Assembly: GCF_024158145.1 (NCBI RefSeq) | Contig: NZ_JAMYXM010000001.1 | Coordinates: 434,001-498,000, forward strand | Direction: 5' to 3' | DNA from: Notoacmeibacter sp. MSK16QG-6 | GTDB lineage: Bacteria > Pseudomonadota > Alphaproteobacteria > Rhizobiales > Rhizobiaceae | Length of the DNA: 64,000 nt | Shown: positions 1 to 9,518 of the stretch, piece after piece | Numbering within the stretch: the stretch's first letter is position 1 | Layout of the letters: each line of letters opens with the position of its first letter | Notes under the pieces: model-generated | The model's database searches: none | Seen by the model: the letters and a program-made list of their open reading frames with translations, nothing else | What the model was told of the DNA's origin: nothing | Position numbers and translations under genes: made by a program

Positions 1-1371
1 TTCCGGACTGGTTTCGGTGCGTACGAGTATGATCTTCTTGCCGCGCTCGGCGAGTTCGGCCGCCTCGTCGGGCGAAAAGACAATCTGGCCGGAAGCGGCG
101 CCGGGCGCAGCCGGTAGACCGCTGGCAATATGATCGCGCTGCGCATCCGGATCGATCGACGCATGAAGCAGGCTGACGAGCGATAGCGGATCAATCCGCA
201 CAAGCGCGTCGTTACGTGTAATGAGACCGGCTTCGGCCATCTCGACAGCAATGCGCAGCGCAGCGCCAGCCGAACGCTTGGCGGCGCGCGTCTGCAATAT
301 ATAGAGCGTACCGCTTTCCACAGTGAACTCGATATCCTGCATGTCGCCATAGTGAGCTTCGAGCCGTTCGGCGACAGCCTTCAGTTCTTCATACGCTTTC
401 GGGAACATCGTCTGCATCGAACGGTCGTCGCCTTGCTCGCAATGACCGGTCGCCTGCCCGCTGGATAGGGGCAGCGGTGTCCGCATGCCCGACACGACAT
501 CTTCGCCTTGAGAACGGGGCAGATACTCGCCGTAGAGCATCTTTACACCCGTGTTCGGCTCACGCGTGAAGCAGACGCCCGTCGCCGACCGATCATCGCG
601 ATTGCCAAAAACCATTGACTGGATCGTGACAGCCGTGCCGTCCCGATCGTGCAAGCCGTGCAAGGCGCGAAAAGCGATTGCCCGCGGGTTCATCCAGGAA
701 CCGAGAACGGCGCGGATCGCGCCGCGCAATTGCGTTTCGACATTCTGCGGAAAGGGCTCACCCAGCTCCTCATCGATGAAAGCCAGATAGCGAGCGACCA
801 CCGCCTTCCAGTCCTCAGCGGTCATTTCCGCGTCACTGTCCCGACCCAGCCGTTCGCGCTCCTCCTCGATAATCTCTTCGAAGAACTCAAGATCGAGACG
901 CAGGACCGTGTCCGCATACATTTGAATAAAGCGGCGATAGCTGTCCCAGGCGAAACGGCCATCGCCTGTCTCTTCCGCCAGAGCTTCCACGGCGCTGTCA
1001 TTGAGGCCGAGGTTGAGGATCGTATCCATCATCCCAGGCATCGATGCACGCGCGCCCGACCGAACCGCCAGCAAAAGACTGTTCCGCCCTGCCCCGAAAC
1101 GTCGGCCGGTCGTCTTTTCCAGACGCTCCATGGCCTGACGCACTTGATCCTCTACCCCGTCAGGCACCACGCGATGCTGGCTGAAATAGCGGCAGACTTC
1201 GGTGGTCAGAGTGAACCCAGGCGGCACCGACAGGCCAAGCGACGACATCTCGGCGAGATTGGCGCCTTTCCCGCCAAGGAAATCCGCCATATCAGCCGAT
1301 CCGTCCGCAGCGCCCGCTCCAAAGGAGAAAACGTAACGCTCAGGCGCTTGTCGTTTTTCGCCCGCCACCAT
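1..1371 (-). CDS. ppdK: Pyruvate, phosphate dikinase, N-terminal part (runs off the left edge)
   Basis: Interconverts pyruvate, ATP and phosphate with PEP, AMP and PPi in the cytoplasm. The ATG at 1371-1369 is preceded by AGGA and opens a frame that stays open to base 1 (457 codons). The ATP-grasp nucleotide-binding domain is visible: GGKGANLAEM near residue 35, SGARASMPGMMDT near residue 103, SATGVCFTREPNTG, and LYILQTRAAKR near residue 350. The frame ends just before the usual phospho-histidine segment, so the catalytic His and the PEP-binding barrel lie outside the window. Family identity is secure. The gene is cut by the window edge, not broken. Confidence 0.95.
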   Translation of the reverse strand, partial: MVAGEKRQAPERYVFSFGAGAADGSADMADFLGGKGANLAEMSSLGLSVPPGFTLTTEVCRYFSQHRVVPDGVEDQVRQAMERLEKTTGRRFGAGRNSLLLAVRSGARASMPGMMDTILNLGLNDSAVEALAEETGDGRFAWDSYRRFIQMYADTVLRLDLEFFEEIIEEERERLGRDSDAEMTAEDWKAVVARYLAFIDEELGEPFPQNVETQLRGAIRAVLGSWMNPRAIAFRALHGLHDRDGTAVTIQSMVFGNRDDRSATGVCFTREPNTGVKMLYGEYLPRSQGEDVVSGMRTPLPLSSGQATGHCEQGDDRSMQTMFPKAYEELKAVAERLEAHYGDMQDIEFTVESGTLYILQTRAAKRSAGAALRIAVEMAEAGLITRNDALVRIDPLSLVSLLHASIDPDAQRDHIASGLPAAPGAASGQIVFSPDEAAELAERGKKIILVRTETSPE

Positions 1372-1418
1372 CGATCCTGTGTTGGCCTCCCTTGCAGCAA
1401 CCAACACGATTATTACAG

Positions 1419-1460
1419 TTTTCGCAAATGCGAAAAGCCGTTTCGCGATGCGAAACGGCT
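1419..1460 (-). terminator. Tandem hairpins behind the DsbA-like gene
   Basis: A perfect 11-bp stem (1436-1446 with 1450-1460, 3-base loop) abuts a second perfect 8-bp stem (1419-1426 with 1429-1436, 2-base loop). They share base 1436. On the minus strand, stem one is followed by TTTT, which is also the start of stem two. This fits termination of the DsbA-like gene before ppdK. The four half-arms all carry TTTCGC or its complement, so the second hairpin may be a partial duplication of the first. Confidence 0.7.
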
Positions 1461-1478
1461 GGATATTCGTACAATTGG

Positions 1479-2405
1479 TTACTTGGCGGCAACCTGATCG
1501 ATCAGTGCCGCCATCTGCCCGGCGGTCAGCGCACCGGCATATTTCTTACCGTCAATGAAAAAGGTCGGCGTCGCCTGAACCTCGAATTCCTCGCTGGCCT
1601 GTTTACGGACCGCGTTGATATTATCGAGCAGCGCCTGATCTTTCAGGCAGGCGTCGAAGGACTCCTCTGTGAAGCCCGCGATCTTAACGGTGTCAAAAAG
1701 AGATTTGGCCGCATTTTCCGGTTCGGCACGCGCCCAGACATCCTGACGGTCGAACAGAACATCCACGACAGGGAAGTATTTATCCTCTGAACAGCGAGCG
1801 AGCATAAAGGCGGCCGTGGCGCGAGGATCGAGCGGAAACTCCCGAAGGATAAACCGTACTTTTCCCGTCTGAATGAACGCCTCGTTTATCTTCGGAAATG
1901 TCTCCTCGTGAAAAGCCCGGCAATGACCGCAGGTCATCGACGCATATTCCACGATTGTCACCGGCGCATCCTCACTTCCGAGCACCATGTCCGGCAGGCT
2001 GGTATTCTGAAGCAGCTTTTCCATATCCACCGTGCCTTCCGGCTCCGGCAGTTCAGCGCGTTCGATTTCCTCGGCGGCAGGGGAGGCGTCAGACGCGTCG
2101 GCTTTGGCTGTGTCTTCGGCTGGCTCACTGGTGGATTCGGATTCCGATGCATCGGGGGTCGCAGAAGCGTCCGAACTCGGCTTTTCCTCGGCTGCGCTAT
2201 CGGCCTGCGCCAATTCAACGCTCTCACTTTCTGGCGAGGCGGTCTCGGCAGGCTGCGCGGCCGTCGATGCCGTGATTTCGTTGTCGGTGGCGGTCGAAGC
2301 GGCAGTCTCGTCCGAACTGTCGGAGCACCCGGCAACACCCACGGCAAGAAAACCGGCGGCGGAAAGAGCAATCAAGCTTGAAGAGCGGAAGAAACGGAAA
2401 TCCAT
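1479..2405 (-). CDS. DsbA-family thiol:disulfide oxidoreductase, lipoprotein with acidic linker
   Basis: Probable periplasmic dithiol oxidase or isomerase. The chosen ATG at 2405 gives 308 aa: a hydrophobic signal and a lipobox (GVAGC) near residue 25, then about 100 residues rich in Ser, Ala, Glu and Asp, then a thioredoxin-like domain. The active site is CGHC at residues 159-162, and the cis-proline loop is ATPTFFIDG near residue 285. The open frame extends 50 codons upstream, but that stretch has no signal-peptide character. The predicted topology is membrane anchor, flexible acidic spacer, catalytic head. It lies in the same direction as the DciA-like gene, 146 bp downstream of it. The substrate is unknown. 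Confidence 0.88.
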   Translation of the reverse strand: MDFRFFRSSSLIALSAAGFLAVGVAGCSDSSDETAASTATDNEITASTAAQPAETASPESESVELAQADSAAEEKPSSDASATPDASESESTSEPAEDTAKADASDASPAAEEIERAELPEPEGTVDMEKLLQNTSLPDMVLGSEDAPVTIVEYASMTCGHCRAFHEETFPKINEAFIQTGKVRFILREFPLDPRATAAFMLARCSEDKYFPVVDVLFDRQDVWARAEPENAAKSLFDTVKIAGFTEESFDACLKDQALLDNINAVRKQASEEFEVQATPTFFIDGKKYAGALTAGQMAALIDQVAAK

Positions 2406-2551
2406 TACAGGCCTTTCATAGGTCGCAGCGCGGACCGGCAGGCCGCGTCTTTCAATTGTCTCATGCCTTGCCGCAAAAGGCGGCGAGAGCATGACGTGGA
2501 AATATGTCCAGACTCTATCAAATCCAGCCAAGACAGACGTTCTCGACCGTT

Positions 2552-3055
2552 TCAAGGCTTGCTTTCGCTCTTGACCGCGCGGCCGAGCCTTTCAAGCGCC
2601 TGGCGAAGCTTGTCACTCTCGATCTCGGCAAGGCTTTCAGTCAGTTCTTCTTCTTCGTCACACCGTAACGAGCGTAGCGTGGGTCGTGCCTTTCTGCGCT
2701 CCGGCACCGTGACCGGGCGCTGGACAAGCTTGATCCGCTCAATTGCTCCATAACCGAGGAAAGTGTTGACCCGCGAGATCAGCTCGCCCGTCTCGTGCTG
2801 AATGGCGAGCGCCGCATAACCTTCGGCAGCGATGACAAGCGTTGCCGGCTTGAACGGATCGTCTTCGGAGGAGCGGCGCGGCCAAACGATCTTTTCGGGT
2901 CGTGATAGGCGCGCCAGCCGCCGGCCCGCGATTTCCTCCCAACCCTCTATCAATTCCAGCGAAACGCCTGTCTTCTTGCGCAGAACCGGATCTACCAGTC
3001 GCGAGACAAGGTCTGAGACGGCCTGCGCATTGCGTTTGCGATAGTGTTTGGCCAT
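2552..3055 (-). CDS. DciA/DUF721 family protein (probable helicase-loader-like)
   Basis: A 167-aa basic protein. The N-terminal part, residues 1-100, has the DUF721 pattern: a helix with KTGVSLELIEGWEEIAG, then PEKIVWPRR and an ATLVIAAEGYAALAIQHET strand region. The C-terminus is charged and helical (EELTESLAEIES). DciA proteins load the replicative helicase DnaB in bacteria that lack DnaC or DnaI. Alphaproteobacterial DUF721 members are more divergent, so the function is inferred. The ATG at 3055 was preferred to an upstream in-frame start (3097) because homologues begin near MAKHYRKR. It is divergent from mutY across 70 bp. Confidence 0.75.
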   Translation of the reverse strand: MAKHYRKRNAQAVSDLVSRLVDPVLRKKTGVSLELIEGWEEIAGRRLARLSRPEKIVWPRRSSEDDPFKPATLVIAAEGYAALAIQHETGELISRVNTFLGYGAIERIKLVQRPVTVPERRKARPTLRSLRCDEEEELTESLAEIESDKLRQALERLGRAVKSESKP

Positions 3056-3125
3056 ATCGTTTCTGCTGCACTCCCTGCGGCGTCCCGTCCGTTGCATTTC
3101 CTAGCACAAGGCCTGAACCTGCGAT

Positions 3126-4235
3126 ATGGCATCTACCTCAGAGAGAGGCCGCAAGGGTCCTGTCCAATCTGATGCTATATCCCCTCTTTTGCTGGGCTGG
3201 TACGACAGCCATGCTCGGGTGCTGCCCTGGCGGGTGTCGCCATCCGATATCGCTAAGGGAGTTCGGCCCGACCCCTATCGCGTCTGGCTGTCGGAGATCA
3301 TGCTGCAGCAGACCACCGTTGCGGCGGTGAAGGCCTATTTCGAAAAGTTCGTCGCGACATGGCCGACGGTCGACGACCTCGCCGGTGCATCGGATGACAG
3401 CGTCATGGCGGCGTGGGCCGGGCTTGGCTATTATTCGCGGGCGCGCAATCTGCTGGCCGCGGCCCGGCAAGTCAGCAAAGCGGGCGGCGGCTTTCCGACC
3501 GATGCTGCCGGGCTAAAGACGCTACCGGGCGTCGGCGATTATACGTCAGCCGCCATCGCCGCCATCGCTTTCGACCAATCTATCGCCGTCATCGATGGCA
3601 ATGTTGAGCGCGTTGCCAGCCGGCTCGTTGCTTTGGACGAGCCGGTAAAGACAGCGAAAAAGCTGGTCCATCGGTTCGTTTCGGACATCACCCCTTCGCA
3701 ACGGCCCGGCGACTTCGCACAAGCCATGATGGATCTTGGAGCGACGATCTGCACGCCGAAGCGGCCGGCATGTGCGCTTTGCCCGATCAACGCGCATTGC
3801 ATCGCGTTCAGGGAAGGGCCGGACCCTGCGAGCCTGCCTATCAAGCTTCCCAAAAAGGCGCGCCCTGCCCGGCTCGCCGGCGCCTATATCGCCGAACGAT
3901 CGTCGGACGGCGCGATCATGCTGGTGCGGCGACCATCCTCAGGCCTTCTCGGTGGTATGGCGGGGCCGTATCTGACCGACTTCTCCTCCAAGCACGATGG
4001 TGAGACCGGAGAGATTGCCGCGCCATTCGAAGGGGACTGGATCGATTGCGGCTTGGCCGAACACGGGTTCACTCATTTTCAGTTGACGCTGGAAGTGATG
4101 TGGGCGCGCATAGATGGCAAATCCGCCCTGCCGGATGGTGCCTTCTGGTGCCCGCGGGACAAGCTTTCCGACGCCGCACTTCCGACAGTCATGAAGAAAG
4201 CAATCGTCGCCGCTATACCCGACGCATTCCGTTGA
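3126..4235 (+). CDS. mutY: A/G-specific adenine DNA glycosylase MutY
   Basis: Removes adenine mispaired with 8-oxoguanine or guanine during base excision repair. The 369-aa protein shows the catalytic Glu in SEIMLQQT (about residue 57), the helix-hairpin-helix LPGVGDYTSAAI, the catalytic Asp in VIDGNVERV (about residue 157), and a 4Fe-4S ligand set C-x6-C-x2-C-x5-C starting near residue 210. A C-terminal NUDIX-like 8-oxoG recognition domain ends the protein, with the FTHFQL element. Length and all key residues are intact. The next gene, a HAD phosphatase, follows after 16 bp and may be co-transcribed. Confidence 0.97.
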   Translation: MASTSERGRKGPVQSDAISPLLLGWYDSHARVLPWRVSPSDIAKGVRPDPYRVWLSEIMLQQTTVAAVKAYFEKFVATWPTVDDLAGASDDSVMAAWAGLGYYSRARNLLAAARQVSKAGGGFPTDAAGLKTLPGVGDYTSAAIAAIAFDQSIAVIDGNVERVASRLVALDEPVKTAKKLVHRFVSDITPSQRPGDFAQAMMDLGATICTPKRPACALCPINAHCIAFREGPDPASLPIKLPKKARPARLAGAYIAERSSDGAIMLVRRPSSGLLGGMAGPYLTDFSSKHDGETGEIAAPFEGDWIDCGLAEHGFTHFQLTLEVMWARIDGKSALPDGAFWCPRDKLSDAALPTVMKKAIVAAIPDAFR

Positions 4236-4251
4236 AAGGGAAGCCGAACCG

Positions 4252-4860
4252 ATGAGCATTCATCACATTGTTTTCGATATTGGCCGGGTGCTGATCCACT
4301 GGGATCATCACGCCGCCTATCTTGAGGCCCTGCCCGACGAAGAGGCACGACTGCGCTTTTTTGAGGACGTGGATTTTCAGGGATGGAACCTTCAGCAGGA
4401 TGCGGGTCGGAGCTGGGCGGAGGGGGAGAGAGACCTTGCTGCACAGTTTCCGCACTATGAAGAGCTTATCCGCCTGTTCCGCAAGAATTGGCACCTGACC
4501 GTGCCGCACGCCATCGACGAGAGCGTGGCGATCATGCGCGACCTCATCGATTGCGGCTATGACGTGACGCTTCTGACCAACTGGTCAGCCGATACATACC
4601 CCATCGCGACCGAGCGTTACGGCTTTCTCGCAGAGCCGCGCGGCGTGACCGTTTCCGGAGAAATCCGAATGGTGAAGCCCGATCCGGCCATCTACGATCA
4701 CCATCAGCGGACTTTCGAACTCGATCCGGAGAGAACGCTTTTTATCGACGATTCCGAACGCAATGTGAAAGCCGCCCGCGCTTTTGGCTGGCAGGCCGTT
4801 CTGTTCGTTTCGCCCGGCCAGCTTCGCGCCGATCTTCGCGATCACGGCATTTCGACTTAA
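4252..4860 (+). CDS. HAD-superfamily hydrolase, YihX-like
   Basis: A 202-aa probable phosphatase. Motif I is FDIGRVL near the N-terminus: the nucleophile Asp is present, but the usual second Asp is Gly, as in YihX-type sugar-phosphate phosphatases (family knowledge). Motif II is LLTNWS, motif III the Lys of MVKPDPAIYD and motif IV FIDDSERNV. The cap is the small helical type between motifs I and II. The substrate cannot be told from sequence. It lies 16 bp after mutY and converges on ccrM with only 9 bp between stop codons. Confidence 0.85.
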   Translation: MSIHHIVFDIGRVLIHWDHHAAYLEALPDEEARLRFFEDVDFQGWNLQQDAGRSWAEGERDLAAQFPHYEELIRLFRKNWHLTVPHAIDESVAIMRDLIDCGYDVTLLTNWSADTYPIATERYGFLAEPRGVTVSGEIRMVKPDPAIYDHHQRTFELDPERTLFIDDSERNVKAARAFGWQAVLFVSPGQLRADLRDHGIST

Positions 4861-4869
4861 GGCAGACGT

Positions 4870-6135
<1,266 letters not shown>

Positions 6136-6188
6136 CTAGACGATATAGGCCGCTGCGTTCGACAGCCTCCAGCAGAAAGCTCCAAACC

Positions 6189-6875
6189 ATGTCCTCTCCC
6201 GAATTCGTCATCTTCGACTGCGACGGCGTTCTCGTCGACTCCGAGGTGATCGCCTCGCGCGTCGATGCCAAGCTGCTTTCGTCCATCGGCTATGACATTA
6301 CACCCGAAGAGATGTCGGAGCGGTTTGCCGGACTGACCTTCAAGGATATTCTGCTGGCGGTGGAAGCCGAAGCGAATATCCCCATCCCGGCTTCATTGCT
6401 CGGCGACGCCGACAAGGAGATCGACCGCCGCCTGCGCCGCGAGGTCAAAAGCATAGAAGGCGCGGCTTGGTTGCTGCAGTCGGTCGGACTACCCTTCGCG
6501 ATATGCTCCAACTCCGGCTACGAGCGTCTCGACATCACTCTCACGGCGACCGGCCTGAAACCGCTGGTGCCAGCGCTCTACAGCGCCAAGGACGAAGATG
6601 GCGTGATGGAAAAGCCAGCGCCCGACATCTACCTGATGGCCGCAGAGAAAGCCGGCGCCAGTCCGGGCCGAACCTTTGTGCTCGAGGATTCCACGCATGG
6701 CGTTCACGGCGCCAGCCGCGCCGGGATGCGTGTGATCGGATTCACCGGCGGCAGCCACACCTATCTCGGTCATGCCGACAAGCTATTGGAAGCAGGCGCC
6801 GAAACGGTCATCGCCAAACTGCGCGATTTTCCTGCTACCGTGGAGGCGCTAGGCAGCTTCGGCCGACTTGGCTGA
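6189..6875 (+). CDS. HAD-IA family phosphatase
   Basis: A 228-aa cytoplasmic phosphatase with all four HAD motifs: FDCDGVLVDSE at the N-terminus, ICSNSG near residue 105, the Lys of EKPAPDIY, and VLEDSTHG. The helical cap lies between motifs I and II, as in beta-phosphoglucomutase or phosphoglycolate and 6-phosphogluconate phosphatases. Which substrate it uses is undecided. The ATG at 6189 begins the protein right before motif I; the open frame extends 32 codons upstream without family similarity. It is divergent from ccrM with 161 bp between start codons. Confidence 0.88.
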   Translation: MSSPEFVIFDCDGVLVDSEVIASRVDAKLLSSIGYDITPEEMSERFAGLTFKDILLAVEAEANIPIPASLLGDADKEIDRRLRREVKSIEGAAWLLQSVGLPFAICSNSGYERLDITLTATGLKPLVPALYSAKDEDGVMEKPAPDIYLMAAEKAGASPGRTFVLEDSTHGVHGASRAGMRVIGFTGGSHTYLGHADKLLEAGAETVIAKLRDFPATVEALGSFGRLG

Positions 6876-6945
6876 CCGGCGATCTGGCCATTGCGGCACT
6901 GGCGAGCGATAATTGTTTGACGCGATCAGACAGTGCGAGGCCGGC

Positions 6946-7278
6946 ATGAGCGATGACAGCCCATTCACGATACTATGCGACCTGCTGCGCCCCTATTCTT
7001 CAGACATGACGGTTCAGGCCGATACCGAAAACACCTTTCTTCTGGAAGAGGAGAGATCGGGCGAAAAGCCGCAAATGTTCGCGCGGGTGCATATCGGAAA
7101 GCGATATACCAGCTTTCATCTCATGCCGATCTACTGCCACCCCGGCCTGCTCGACGGAATGAGCGAACAGTTACGAAAACGAATGCAGGGCAAATCCTGC
7201 TTCAATTTCACAAGCGGGGAGCAAATTCCCCGCGATGAACTGCAAGATCTGATCCGCCGCAGCTACGAGAGCCTTTGA
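6946..7278 (+). CDS. Conserved hypothetical protein, 110 aa
   Basis: A small soluble protein with no signal or membrane segment. The ATG at 6946 has GAGG five bases upstream. The middle and C-terminus carry a striking block (SFHLMPIYCHPGLL, then LRKRMQGKSCFNF) followed by a short acidic/basic tail. I recall similar HLMP...KRMQGKSCFNF proteins of unknown function in other bacteria, but cannot name the family with certainty. It follows the HAD gene by 70 bp in the same direction and converges on the lipoprotein gene with 4 bp between stops. Confidence 0.7.
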   Translation: MSDDSPFTILCDLLRPYSSDMTVQADTENTFLLEEERSGEKPQMFARVHIGKRYTSFHLMPIYCHPGLLDGMSEQLRKRMQGKSCFNFTSGEQIPRDELQDLIRRSYESL

Positions 7279-7282
7279 GGCC

Positions 7283-7858
7283 TCAGTTCGTTGCCGCGCG
7301 ACCTTTCTTCGGACCTTCGTCAAAACCGGCATAGATGAGAATATTGCGCGCATCTGGCTGATCGATGCTGACGCCTGTATCGGTGTAGATGAATTGCGTC
7401 GCGCCACTGGTGTTCGCATCAACAGAGAACGGCTTGATTTCCGAATAGAGAACTTCATCACCCTTCAGCGCCGCTACACGGATCGGCAACTGCACGGTAC
7501 CGCTGCTGCCTTTCGGACCGAGCAAGACCCGCCCGGCAACCGCCACCGTCATGGCAAGGCGACCGTTCTCATATTTGCATTGGCGCGAAACATCCGTGAT
7601 CGACGCCTGATAGCGCACATTCTGCGAACTCTCCTCACCGTCATAGGTGTTGAAATAGGCGGTGCCGTCGCGCAGTTGCACTCTCGGGCAGTAGCCCCGC
7701 AGTTCCTCGAAAGAAACCCGCTCCAGATCGCTATTGTCCTTTTCAGACTGCGATACGTCGAGACCGTCCGTCGAACTCTGGCACGCCGCAAGAGTGGCGC
7801 CGATCAGTATTACAGCCGCTGCGCGCAGCATCGTCGCGCCATCGCTTTTGAAAATCAT
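7283..7858 (-). CDS. Putative outer-membrane or periplasmic lipoprotein of unknown function
   Basis: About 191 aa from the ATG at 7858. Alternative starts at 7873 and 7831 are possible and none has a strong ribosome site. The N-terminus is a lipoprotein signal (hydrophobic run ending LAAC), after which the mature part starts CQSSTDGLDVSQ. The rest looks like a beta-rich periplasmic domain with YCPRVQLRDGTAYFNTY and a GRVLLGPKGSSG turn. Similar lipoproteins are widespread in Rhizobiales without assigned roles. It is divergent from thrC across 210 bp. Confidence 0.72.
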   Translation of the reverse strand: MIFKSDGATMLRAAAVILIGATLAACQSSTDGLDVSQSEKDNSDLERVSFEELRGYCPRVQLRDGTAYFNTYDGEESSQNVRYQASITDVSRQCKYENGRLAMTVAVAGRVLLGPKGSSGTVQLPIRVAALKGDEVLYSEIKPFSVDANTSGATQFIYTDTGVSIDQPDARNILIYAGFDEGPKKGRAATN

Positions 7859-8068
7859 CACCCGCAACCCCATACGCCAATTCATTTGCCGGCCTGTCCT
7901 ATCGTTTATGGCCCAGGATGAAAACCGTTTCGATTGGGCCAAAGCAAGGCAAGCGCAAGATGGCGGAAAAAGACAGCCGTTTGCATCGCCACCTGCATGG
8001 CCTATACCGGCGCGGAAAACTCACCAATGACCGACGGATCGCTCCGGCGGTTCTGCCCGGACATGACG

Positions 8069-9463
8069 ATGGATTATGTTTCAACGCGGGGCGAGGCCCC
8101 GTCCCTTCCATTCCGAGACGCCCTTCTAACCGGACTGGCGCGTGATGGCGGCCTATATCTGCCGCGGCAATGGCCGCAATTCAGTGCTGACGAAATTCGC
8201 GCAATGGCGGAACTTCCCTATGCGGAACTCGCGGTGCGCGTGCTGTGGCCCTTTGTCGAAGGCGAGATCGAACGGGATGCGTTCGAGGAGATCGTTCGCG
8301 ACGCCTACGCGACATTCTCCCATGAGGCCATCTGTCCGTTGACCCAGACGGGCCATAACCGCTTCGTTCTGGAACTCTTCCACGGGCCGACGCTCGCCTT
8401 CAAGGACGTCGCCATGCAGCTTCTGGCGCGTATGATGGATCACGTCCTCGCCGAGCGCGACGAGCGGGCGACCATCGTCGGCGCTACGTCGGGCGATACG
8501 GGAGGCGCGGCTATCGACGGCTTTGGCGGGCGAGACCGAACTGACATCTTCATCCTCTTTCCGCATGGTCGCGTATCGCCGGTTCAGCAACGCCAGATGA
8601 CCACATCACCGCATGGCAATGTTCATGCGCTCGCCGTCGAGGGCAATTTCGACGATTGCCAGAACCTCGTCAAAGCGATGTTCAACCACCATGCTTTCCG
8701 CGATTCGGTGCGTTTATCCGGGGTCAACTCGATCAACTGGGCGCGCATCATGGCGCAGATCGTCTATTATTTCTCCAGCGCGATCAGCCTTGGCGCACCG
8801 GATCGCCCGGTCTCCTTCACCGTGCCGACGGGCAATTTCGGCGACGTCTTCGCAGGTTACTGCGCCAAGCGGATGGGCCTGCCGATCGACCGTCTGGTGG
8901 TCGCGACCAATGCCAATGACATTCTGGCGCGCACCCTGGAGAGCGGCGCCTATTCCATGGAGGGCGTTGTCGCAACCACCTCACCCTCAATGGACATTCA
9001 AATCTCTTCCAATTTCGAGCGCCTTCTCTTTGAAGCCGGAGAACGCGATGCGGCACAGGTACGCCGCTCCATGGATCTGCTTTTGCAGAGCCGGCGCTTC
9101 ATGCTGGATGAGACAGTCTTGTCCGCGATTCGCAGCGAATTCGATGCCGACAGGGCAAGCGAGGAAGAAATCGCGGCGGAAATCTCTCAGACCTGGAAAG
9201 CGAACGGCTATCTGCTCGATCCTCATTCGGCGGCCGCCCATGCGGTGGCGCGACGGTTCGCAGAACCGGCAGTGCCCATGGTCGTCCTGGCGACGGCTCA
9301 TCCCGCAAAATTTCCAGATGCAGTCAAAGCCGCCAGTGGGGTATCGCCAGACCTGCCCAATCACCTTTCGGATCTGATGGAGCGGCGCGAACGTTACGAA
9401 GTCCTTTCCCCAGAGCTTGAAATGGTGGAGGATCATATCAGGGAACGGAGCCGGGCCGGTTGA
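8069..9463 (+). CDS. thrC: Threonine synthase
   Basis: PLP enzyme that converts O-phosphohomoserine to threonine. It is 464 aa from ATG 8069, where homologues begin (MDYVSTRGEAP). A near-identical alternative ATG lies two codons upstream, and the frame is open to 7934. The N-terminal ARDGGLYLPR is typical. The PLP lysine is K112 in LAFKDVAMQL, followed by the substrate/phosphate-binding GATSGDTGGAAIDGF and TVPTGNFGDVFAG. This is the long type-2 threonine synthase form. The downstream M16 peptidase starts 55 bp later. thrB is 8 kb away on the other strand. Confidence 0.96.
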   Translation: MDYVSTRGEAPSLPFRDALLTGLARDGGLYLPRQWPQFSADEIRAMAELPYAELAVRVLWPFVEGEIERDAFEEIVRDAYATFSHEAICPLTQTGHNRFVLELFHGPTLAFKDVAMQLLARMMDHVLAERDERATIVGATSGDTGGAAIDGFGGRDRTDIFILFPHGRVSPVQQRQMTTSPHGNVHALAVEGNFDDCQNLVKAMFNHHAFRDSVRLSGVNSINWARIMAQIVYYFSSAISLGAPDRPVSFTVPTGNFGDVFAGYCAKRMGLPIDRLVVATNANDILARTLESGAYSMEGVVATTSPSMDIQISSNFERLLFEAGERDAAQVRRSMDLLLQSRRFMLDETVLSAIRSEFDADRASEEEIAAEISQTWKANGYLLDPHSAAAHAVARRFAEPAVPMVVLATAHPAKFPDAVKAASGVSPDLPNHLSDLMERRERYEVLSPELEMVEDHIRERSRAG

Positions 9464-9518
9464 GGAAGCCGAAACCTCCGTTCGGAGTTCAGTAGAGAGT
9501 GAGTTGGGAGGAACGACA

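Noticed and set aside
649-1497. A plus-strand frame opposite the pyruvate phosphate dikinase gene
   Set aside because: The minus strand translates into canonical PPDK motifs, so this frame is antisense noise.
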